Shown: positions 1-6,757 of the stretch, piece after piece | How positions within the stretch are numbered: the stretch's first letter is position 1 | How the letters are laid out: the number at the start of each line of letters is the position of its first letter | Assembly (NCBI GenBank): GCA_903845045.1 | Contig: CAIMWA010000357.1 | Coordinates: 1-49,480, forward strand | From: an uncultured delta proteobacterium | GTDB taxonomy: Bacteria; Myxococcota_A; Polyangia; Polyangiales; Ga0077539 | Length of the DNA: 49,480 nt | Reading direction: 5' to 3' | The notes under the pieces: model-generated | What the model was told of the DNA's origin: nothing | The model's database searches: none | The model's input: only the letters and a program-made list of their open reading frames with translations | Made by a program: the position numbers and the translations under genes

Positions 1-378
1 CTTCGAAGGGCTCGTTCGCGAACTCGCAGCCCCTTGAATTCACGGGGCGCGTGCCCGCTCGAGGCGGCCCAGAATCCAAGAAACGGAGCTTCCGACTTTC
101 CGAAGTACGTCCCGGCCGCGCCCGCCGTCGCGGGAATTTACATCCCGACGGGTCTGGTAGCCACGCTCGCACCCCGAAGAGCCAAGGTGGCCCCCCATCT
201 CCTCTGCGGCGCTCGCCGCTCGCAGCCCCCCCGCTGCATTACGCCGCCCGAGCCAGCCAGCGGATCGTCGCCGCGCGCCCGTGTTCAAGAACGAGTGAAC
301 GGAGAGCCGCATTTTGCCCCGGCCAGAGTTGACAGCCTCCGCGGGTCGGCAGTCTAATCCCTCTCTGGGAAGCCACCT
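1..378. other. Leader region without a recognisable gene
   Basis: No convincing coding region was found here on either strand. The short open frames are Arg/Pro/Ala-rich and overlap one another, as expected by chance. The stretch immediately precedes the TTG start of the DUF262 protein and must hold its promoter, but I see no clear -35/-10 pair. Base composition is less GC-rich than most of the window, like the gene that follows. Confidence 0.4.
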
Positions 379-2073
379 TTGAAGACCCTACCGCTCTACA
401 AGATCCTCGACGATCTCAACAAGCTCATCTACCTGCCGCACATTCAGCGGCCATTCGTGTGGGGAGAGGAGCAGGTCCGTAAGCTGCTCGACAGCCTCCT
501 CCGCGGCTACCCGATCCAGACCTTGCTATTCTGGCGAACGAGGGACGAGATCAAGGCCCGAAGGTTCATGGATGAGGCCCGGCGCGACGTCGATCTCCAT
601 ACCCTCTACGACAAACACGCGTCCTCGGAGGGCGTCGAGCGGCTGTTTGTCCTCGACGTGCAGCAACGTCTGCAAGCGCTTCGCACGCTCTTCGACGGAG
701 CACTCCTGACCGAAACGGGTGAGCGACGGGAGGCCTGGGTCGACCTCACGAGCGGGCATGTGCAGGATCCCGAAGGGTTCTGGTACGGCATCCGATTCTC
801 GAGGGATTCGCCCGGTCCCACATGGTATCGACTCAACAACCTACGGACCCTCGACACGAAGAAGAACGATCGGATGCTCGCCCGGCAGGAGGGACGACGG
901 ATCGAGCCGGGTCTGGAGGGAACCGAAGAAGAGAAGAACGCCGCGCTTGATCGCCTCGGGGACAACCTCAAGGACCTGCATCGCATCCTGCACGACGAAG
1001 GCGTCTTCTGGTACGACGAATTGGACGGCGTCGTCGCGGACTACTCCTACGAACGCGTCTTGGAAGTGTTCGTGCGCGTCAACAACGGCGGAACGAAGCT
1101 CGACGGCGGCGACCTCATGTTCGCTGCGATGAAGGGCCTTTCCGAGGACATCGAGGAGCGCGTCGAGGACGCCGCTCAACAACTCTGCGTCGGCGACCTT
1201 TCCTTCGACAAAAGTTGGGTTCTCAAGGCGATCGTACTGTCCCTCACGGGCAAGGCCACCCTCGACCCGAAGCTGTTCAAGGGCACCGAGGGAAGCGCGC
1301 TGATCTCTCGCATCGAGACCGACTGGCCTCGGATCGAGGCGGCCTTTCAACAGCTTCACGACCTGATGCGACAGGACATTCGGGTGTCGTCCGAGAAGCT
1401 CGTCCGCAGCACCGTCAGCCTCATTCCGGTCGTTGATTACCTCTACCATCACCCAGGACCTGGCCCGACGCAACGGCAACGGATCGCCGGATATTTCCAC
1501 AAGGCCCAGCTTTTCAATTGGTTCGGTGCGTCGACCGATCAGCTCCTCACGGGTCTATACCCGAAGATGGTTGCTGCGACGGGTGGTTTCCCGCTCGAGG
1601 ACGTGAAGCTCTTCTTCACCGGGTATCGTCGAGACACCGAGCTCAACGCGCAGAACGTGTCCGGTTCGCGAACCCGGGCGATGGTGCTGAACCTCGTATA
1701 CCGGGAGAAGTTCGACACGTCGCTCTACGAGAGCCACTTCTCGGGAAACAGCCCTCACGTCGACCACATCTATCCGAGAGCACGTCTAACGCCGCTCGGA
1801 CTCGACAGCGAAGAGATCAATCACCTCGGCAATTTTCGCTTCGTCGGAGCACGCGACAACATTCGGAAGAGAGCAGAGTCCCCGGACGGTCATTTCACGC
1901 GCATGAAGGCCGGTGGTGTGCCGGTCGAGCGCCATCTTCTCGCAGAACCGTGGGCAGGCGATCCCTCGAAGCTCACGCTCGACATCCGGACGTACCGGGC
2001 GTTTCGTGACGCCCGCTTCGACGAGATCATGAAGATCGCGCGGCGGGTTGTCGACCCCGAGGTCGTACCGTAG
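379..2073 (+). CDS. DUF262 / HNH (DUF1524) fusion protein, GmrSD-like, putative type IV restriction or anti-phage defence
   Basis: This 564-residue protein has a DUF262 domain at its N-terminus (IQRPFVWGEEQVRKLLDSLL near residues 23-42, then VLDVQQRLQAL near 91-101, then VRVNNGGTKLDGGDL). It ends with a DUF1524-type HNH nuclease signature, HVDHIYPRARL near residue 460 followed by LGNFRFVGARDNIRKR. DUF262 proteins fused to such a nuclease include GmrSD, a type IV enzyme that cleaves modified phage DNA; that role here is inferred from the family. The usual DGQQR motif reads DVQQR, so the NTPase-linked glycine is replaced. The start is TTG at 379, placing the conserved DUF262 motif at the expected distance from the N-terminus. 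Codon use is visibly less GC-rich than the rest of the window. No partner methylase or other defence gene is visible beside it. Confidence 0.85.
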   Translation: MKTLPLYKILDDLNKLIYLPHIQRPFVWGEEQVRKLLDSLLRGYPIQTLLFWRTRDEIKARRFMDEARRDVDLHTLYDKHASSEGVERLFVLDVQQRLQALRTLFDGALLTETGERREAWVDLTSGHVQDPEGFWYGIRFSRDSPGPTWYRLNNLRTLDTKKNDRMLARQEGRRIEPGLEGTEEEKNAALDRLGDNLKDLHRILHDEGVFWYDELDGVVADYSYERVLEVFVRVNNGGTKLDGGDLMFAAMKGLSEDIEERVEDAAQQLCVGDLSFDKSWVLKAIVLSLTGKATLDPKLFKGTEGSALISRIETDWPRIEAAFQQLHDLMRQDIRVSSEKLVRSTVSLIPVVDYLYHHPGPGPTQRQRIAGYFHKAQLFNWFGASTDQLLTGLYPKMVAATGGFPLEDVKLFFTGYRRDTELNAQNVSGSRTRAMVLNLVYREKFDTSLYESHFSGNSPHVDHIYPRARLTPLGLDSEEINHLGNFRFVGARDNIRKRAESPDGHFTRMKAGGVPVERHLLAEPWAGDPSKLTLDIRTYRAFRDARFDEIMKIARRVVDPEVVP

Positions 2074-2119
2074 TCTCGTCGCAGCGGTGAGCGTCGTGGA
2101 CGCGTCTTCGGTGGCTCCG

Positions 2120-2656
2120 CTACGAGTTCCGTCGAAAGACGACACGAACTGTTGCCGTATCGGAACCCATCATACCCCGCTCCTCAAAGATGATGTCGAC
2201 TGGACCGATCGTCAACACATCAGCGGGAACCTCGAATCCCGCCTGCGACGGATGGGGAACGCCAGGTTGAAGCTCGGAGAGAATGAGGTCGTGGTGCCGA
2301 CCGCCCGAGAATGCGAGGGCAGTCATCACGTGCGACGACGTTCGGAACGTCCGTCCGTGCGCATCACGCAGCCTCAGGGAATCCGCCGTGCCGGTTATCG
2401 TCTCGTTGCTTAGGTTCGTCTCCGTGTAGTCGACGACGATGAACGGGGTCCCGGGGGCAGCTACTTGCCGAGAATACCTGCTGCCTAAGCGATCTGTGGA
2501 GTTGACGGCGGTGACGACGTATCGGCACGACCCGAGGGTCCAGCGTGGCGCCCGTCGAGGGCTTCCGAGGGGGACATGACGCGCGTCAGCGGGCCGACGT
2601 GCTGCGTACTCTGGAGATTCTGTAAACTTTCGAATTTGCTGGACCCATTGCTTGCC
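2120..2656 (-). pseudogene. 5'-truncated remnant of a DUF4352 (telokin-like) protein
   Basis: The minus strand is open from 2656 down to a TAG at 2120. From about 2521 it reads like a DUF4352 domain: RYVVTAVNSTD, then APGTPFIVVDYTETNLSNE, then LRLRDAHGRTF, then SELQPGVPHPSQAGFEVPAD, ending VRVVFRRNS. That order (a strand with VVxVxxxN, a Lxx..G segment, then PG...FEVP) is the family pattern. No ATG, GTG or TTG precedes the domain in frame before the kinase stop at 2657; the first ATG is at 2329, inside the domain. A signal peptide or lipobox, usual for the family, is missing. I read it as the 3' end of a gene whose 5' part was lost at the junction with the kinase gene. Such domains are normally secreted; no function can be assigned. 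Confidence 0.55.
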
Positions 2657-3967
2657 CTATCCACGGGGCTGGAGCGTCACCCCGTCGTCGACCGCGTCCG
2701 AGGGCAGCCGCGCCCGCACGACGGAGCCGACGGCGCGGCACCGCGCGAGCACCCCCGCGGACCACGCATCGACGCGCTCGGCGTCGTCGACGAGCACCAC
2801 CGCGCCCGCGCGCAGCAGCCCGCGAAGGGCCGACTCGATGCCCGCCACGACGTCGTCGAGCGTCGCCCCCGCGGCCGCGTCGGGCGCGCCGAGGATGGTC
2901 TCGAGGCTCTCGAAGGCCCGTCGTCCCGGGCTCGTGCGAAGCGCTGGCCGCCCCTCGGCCTTCAGCGCCGTCGCGAGGTCGTGGAGGCACCGCGTGCGGC
3001 CCGATCCCGCGGCGCCGAGCACGTCGACGGAGCGCCCGGCGCGCACCGCCGTGAGCAGCGCCAGCACGGGCTCGTCGCCGCCCAGCCGCGGGAGCGTCGG
3101 CTCGTGCAGCAGCGCCACCGGCTGCCCGCGCAGCATGCCGAGCACGTCGGTGGCCGAGCGCGGCCGGTCGGCGAGCTCCCGCGCGAGGAGCTGCTCGACC
3201 ACCGCGGCGACGCGCTCGGGCACCGCGGGGTTGTGCTCGCGGAGCGGCGTGGGGCGCGAGAGGAGCCGCGCGCCGACGAGCGCGAAGGTGTTGTGCCCTT
3301 CGAAGGGGAGCGCACCGGTCAGCGTCTCGTAGAGCATCACGCCGAGGGAGAAGAGGTCCGTGCCGGCGCCCACGGGGTCGCCCAGCGCTTGCTCCGGCGC
3401 GAGGTAGATGGGGGTCCCGAGGATTTCGCCGCGGCCCGTGAGGTGCCCCGTCTGCGACGTCCACGCGATGCCGAAGTCGAGCACCGTCGGACGCCCCGCG
3501 GCGCTCACGAGCACGTTCCCCGGCTTGATGTCGCGGTGCACGACGCCCGCGGCGTGGATGCGCGCGAGGGTCTCGAGCAGCGCCAGCGTGGGGCCCGCCA
3601 CGCGCTCCCAGGGCAGCGGAAGCGGCGCCCCGGGGAAGTGCCTTCCCTCGACGAGCTCGGTGACGAAGAACGACTGCGCGCCGTCGTCGCCCTCGTCGAG
3701 GAGCCGCACGACGCCGGGCACGCGGAGCAGCCGCAGCAGCGCGATCTCCCGGCGCACGCGCGCGAGCTCCATGCCGGCGCCGCGCGCGAGGAGCTTCACC
3801 GCGACGCGCTCGCCCGCGAGGAGGTCGTCGGCGCTCCACACCTCGCCGTGCGCACCGCGCCCGATGACCTCGTCGAGCCGATAGCGTCCACCGATGGCCC
3901 GCCCGGCCTCGGCGCGCGAGGTCGACTGCCGACGCTCGAGGCGTGTCGATGGAAGATCGTTGCTCAT
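2657..3967 (-). CDS. Ser/Thr protein kinase with AAA-type ATPase domain, C-terminally truncated
   Basis: This is 436 residues from ATG 3967; an upstream in-frame ATG at 4066 exists but adds a non-conserved, low-complexity N-terminus. The kinase domain is complete: glycine loop GRGAHG (36-41), VAVK lysine (about 58), HRDIKPGN and DFGIAW. It is followed by a P-loop, GAAGSGRT (about 318-325), and a Walker-B-like VVLVDDAER. Family members of this STK-ATPase class normally run to 1000 or more residues with a long TPR tail. Here the protein stops just after the Walker B/sensor region at DDGVTLQPRG, next to the DUF4352 remnant. It is the last gene of the lipoxygenase/hybrid-kinase run, 153 bases after the histidine-kinase stop. 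The kinase domain could still be active; ATPase-dependent sensing is probably lost. Confidence 0.8.
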   Translation of the reverse strand: MSNDLPSTRLERRQSTSRAEAGRAIGGRYRLDEVIGRGAHGEVWSADDLLAGERVAVKLLARGAGMELARVRREIALLRLLRVPGVVRLLDEGDDGAQSFFVTELVEGRHFPGAPLPLPWERVAGPTLALLETLARIHAAGVVHRDIKPGNVLVSAAGRPTVLDFGIAWTSQTGHLTGRGEILGTPIYLAPEQALGDPVGAGTDLFSLGVMLYETLTGALPFEGHNTFALVGARLLSRPTPLREHNPAVPERVAAVVEQLLARELADRPRSATDVLGMLRGQPVALLHEPTLPRLGGDEPVLALLTAVRAGRSVDVLGAAGSGRTRCLHDLATALKAEGRPALRTSPGRRAFESLETILGAPDAAAGATLDDVVAGIESALRGLLRAGAVVLVDDAERVDAWSAGVLARCRAVGSVVRARLPSDAVDDGVTLQPRG

Positions 3968-4120
3968 CGGAGCGGTTCCCGCGCGCGATGCTACCGCCGG
4001 TCGACGCAAAGGGGAGGAGTCGGCGCCGAAGGACCAGAACCGCAGCGGCGCGGGGCGCGGCGTCACTTCAACGGTCGGCGGAGGTTCTCGTCGGACACGC
4101 GATCGACTGTCCCCGGCGCG

Positions 4121-6661
4121 TCACGCGAGGCACGGGAGGCTCACCGTGAACGTGGTCTCGCCGGGCCGGCTCTCGAAGCGGATGTCGCCCTCGTGGCGAT
4201 CGACGATCTCGCGCACGATGTGCAACCCGAGGCCGCTGCCCTCGCCGAGGGGCTTCGTCGTGAAGAACGGCTCGAAGATGCGATCGCGGACGCTCTCGTC
4301 GATGCCGCGCCCGTCGTCGGTGATGCGTACGAGCGCGCTCCCGTTCTCGATGCTGACGGCGATGCGAAGCTTGCCGGCGAAGCTCATGGCCTGCAGCGCG
4401 TTGTGCACGAGGTTCGTCCACACCTGCACGAGCTCGTCGGGGAAGCACGAGAGCCGCGGCTCCGCGTCGTACTCGCGGACCACCTCGACGCCCGCCTTGA
4501 GCTGGCTGCCGTACAGCGTGAGCACCACCTCGAGCCCGTCGATGAGGTTGGCCTCCACCCGCTCCCCGCGGAGTCCGTGGCGCGCGTAGCTCTTCAGCGC
4601 GAAGACGATCTTCGCGGCCCGCTCCACCGCCGTGAGGATCGCCGCGCAGCCTCGGCTCTGCCCGCTGACGTCGTGCGCGAGCCGCAGCGCCCGGGGTCCT
4701 TCGGCCGACCGCAGCAACGTGAGGAACGGTCCGACGTCGTCGCGTACGCCCATCTGCACGAGCTGTTCGGCGCACACCCCGGGGTTCGGGACGCGCTGCG
4801 CTTCGAGCACCCCCGTCAGCGTGCGACGAACGGCCCGCTCCTCCCGGGTCGAGAGCGGCTCCCGCGGCGCGAGCGCACCCTCGAGCAGCGCGAAGAATTC
4901 CTGCAGGCGCTCGGCGTCGAGGTAGCCGAGCAGCGCGGACCACTCGCGCGGGGCGTTGCGGACGCTCTCGCTGAGGTTCTGCGCCGAGGCGCGGATCGCC
5001 CCCATGGGCGTGTTGATCTCGTGCGCGATGCTCCCGACGAGCTGCCCGAGCGCCGCCAGCTTCTCGGACTGGATCATCTGCTGCTGCGCGAGCTTGAGGT
5101 CCGCCAGCGCGGTGGTGAGGTCCCGGGTGCGCTCGTCGACCTTGGACTCCAGCGTGCGGTTGGCGGCCAGGTGCACCGCGAGCATCTCCTGGTGGTGCTG
5201 GGCGTTGACGACGGAGATCGCGAGCTGCGGCGCGAGCACCTCGACGACGCGCGCCCGGTCCGCGCGAAACGCACCGGTGGCGAGGTCGTTCTCGAGGTAC
5301 ACGACGCCCAGCGCGCGCCCCTGGTACTGCACCGGCGCGCACAGCGCCGAGCACGGACCGGACGTCCGCAGGTACGGGTCCGTCGCGAACTCGTGCAGCG
5401 CGCTCACGTCGTCGTGCACCTCGAGGGCGCCGCGCCGCCACACCCGGCGCACGAGGCTCGGCGGCACCCGCGCGCCGTCCTCGAAGGCCGCACCGCCCAG
5501 GAGCTCGACGCCCGCGCCGTCGACGCGCCCCTCGGCCTCGAGCGCGAGCCCCTCGCGGCCTCGCAGCAGCAGCACGCACTTGCGCGCCCCGGCGCTCTCG
5601 AGCAGCACCGCGATGGCGCGCTTGAGGAGCCCGTCGAGGGCCACCTCGCCGGACATCGCCTGCGAGGCCTTGAGCAGCGTGTCGAGGTCCAGCGTGGCCG
5701 CCGCCGTTCCCTGCGACGACGGCGTGGCCGCTGGCGGGGCGAGGGCCGAGCGCGCGAGCAGGTCCGCGTGCAGCGCGTCGAGCTGAGCCACCTTCGCCGT
5801 GGCGCCCCAGCGCTGCCACGCGAAGCGCGACTCCTGCAGGTACGCCCGCGCCACGCTGCGCGCTCCCCGCCCGAGATGAAAGAGCCCCGCGCGCTCGTTG
5901 GCGAGGGCCTCGTCGTGCACGAAGCCCCCCGCCTCGGCGGCGGCGATGGCGCGGTCGTACTGCTCGATGGCCGCCACCAGGTCGCCGTCGGCGCGCGCGA
6001 GCTCCGCGTCCATCAGCGCGAGCAGGTGGCCGGCGTTGTGCGGCGCGCGCTCTGCCGCAGCGGCGACCTCGACGCGCCAGCCGCGCACCGACGCGATGCG
6101 CGCGGCCCGCTCGTCGGCCGACGCGTTCTCGACGTCGGCGAGCTCCGCGACCGCCGCGTACGCGCGGAACGTGCACTGGTAGAAGATCGCCGCCGCGCCG
6201 TCCTGGAACTCGAAGGCCAGCCGCGACGCCTCGCGGGCCGCGGCGTAGTCGCGAAAGAGCATCCGCGCCGTGAGCATGCACACCGACAGCACCAGCACGG
6301 CGCCGCGGAACTTCATCGCGCGGTAACGCTCGAGCGCAGCGACCTCGTCGTAGCCGTCGCCGACGAGGCGCGTGGGGTCCGCGAGCTCGCCGCGGAGCGC
6401 GCGCATCAGCGTCGCGAACTGCAGCGTGCAGTGCCGCGGCGCCTCGAGCCCGTGCTGCGCCATGAGCGCGTTGGAGCGGTCGACGGTCTCGCGCAGCGAC
6501 GCGAGGTCGACGCCGGAGAGGTACCCGTACACGGCGTTGGCGTGCAGCGACCACCCCGCGAACTCGAGGTCGCCGGCGTCGAGGAGCACCCGCGCGATCT
6601 CCTGCGCCTCGGCCACGAGGGGGCGCAGCGGCTCGGTCCAGCAGCGCACGAAGTGGTTCAC
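4121..6661 (-). CDS. C-terminal half of a hybrid kinase: TPR-like region, GAF domain and histidine kinase (continues 6755-9607 beyond an in-frame TGA)
   Basis: This frame is the direct in-frame continuation of the Ser/Thr kinase at 6755-9607. Together they would make about 1828 residues with TGA at codon 951. The part shown (846 residues if restarted at GTG 6661) has a helical TPR-like region, then a GAF domain (about residues 1310-1460 of the full protein). A histidine kinase follows, with H-box SIAHEINTP (His about 1529), N-box VHNALQAM and G-boxes DDGRGIDE and GEGSGLGLHIV. No receiver domain follows. This STK-ATPase-GAF-HK arrangement is a known class of large cytoplasmic signalling hybrids. 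The reading frame is fully open between the TGA and 6661, so homology does not begin at 6661. Whether this half is translated separately, by readthrough or not at all cannot be told from sequence. Confidence 0.8.
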   Translation of the reverse strand: MNHFVRCWTEPLRPLVAEAQEIARVLLDAGDLEFAGWSLHANAVYGYLSGVDLASLRETVDRSNALMAQHGLEAPRHCTLQFATLMRALRGELADPTRLVGDGYDEVAALERYRAMKFRGAVLVLSVCMLTARMLFRDYAAAREASRLAFEFQDGAAAIFYQCTFRAYAAVAELADVENASADERAARIASVRGWRVEVAAAAERAPHNAGHLLALMDAELARADGDLVAAIEQYDRAIAAAEAGGFVHDEALANERAGLFHLGRGARSVARAYLQESRFAWQRWGATAKVAQLDALHADLLARSALAPPAATPSSQGTAAATLDLDTLLKASQAMSGEVALDGLLKRAIAVLLESAGARKCVLLLRGREGLALEAEGRVDGAGVELLGGAAFEDGARVPPSLVRRVWRRGALEVHDDVSALHEFATDPYLRTSGPCSALCAPVQYQGRALGVVYLENDLATGAFRADRARVVEVLAPQLAISVVNAQHHQEMLAVHLAANRTLESKVDERTRDLTTALADLKLAQQQMIQSEKLAALGQLVGSIAHEINTPMGAIRASAQNLSESVRNAPREWSALLGYLDAERLQEFFALLEGALAPREPLSTREERAVRRTLTGVLEAQRVPNPGVCAEQLVQMGVRDDVGPFLTLLRSAEGPRALRLAHDVSGQSRGCAAILTAVERAAKIVFALKSYARHGLRGERVEANLIDGLEVVLTLYGSQLKAGVEVVREYDAEPRLSCFPDELVQVWTNLVHNALQAMSFAGKLRIAVSIENGSALVRITDDGRGIDESVRDRIFEPFFTTKPLGEGSGLGLHIVREIVDRHEGDIRFESRPGETTFTVSLPCLA

Positions 6662-6754
6662 GACGTGCCGCGTGCGGCCGCCGAGCGCCGGGTCCGGGAG
6701 ACGCTCGAGGAGCCGCAGCGCGAGGCGCCCGTACTCGTAGCCGAGCCCCAGGTG

Positions 6755-6757
6755 TCA
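6755..6757 (-). other. In-frame TGA interrupting the hybrid kinase
   Basis: Reading the minus strand, codons run CTC TGC GCG GGG TGA CAC CTG GGG CTC GGC TAC. Homology to the TPR-like region of this kinase family appears continuous on both sides, with no frame change. One G-to-A change from TGG (Trp) explains it. Confidence 0.75.

Noticed and set aside
34..357. Small open frames upstream of the DUF262 gene
   Set aside because: Three overlapping frames on both strands with no motif, no ribosome site and biased composition.
6755..6757. Selenocysteine recoding of the TGA
   Set aside because: No stem-loop typical of a bacterial SECIS was evident just after the codon, and the position fits Trp rather than a redox Cys.
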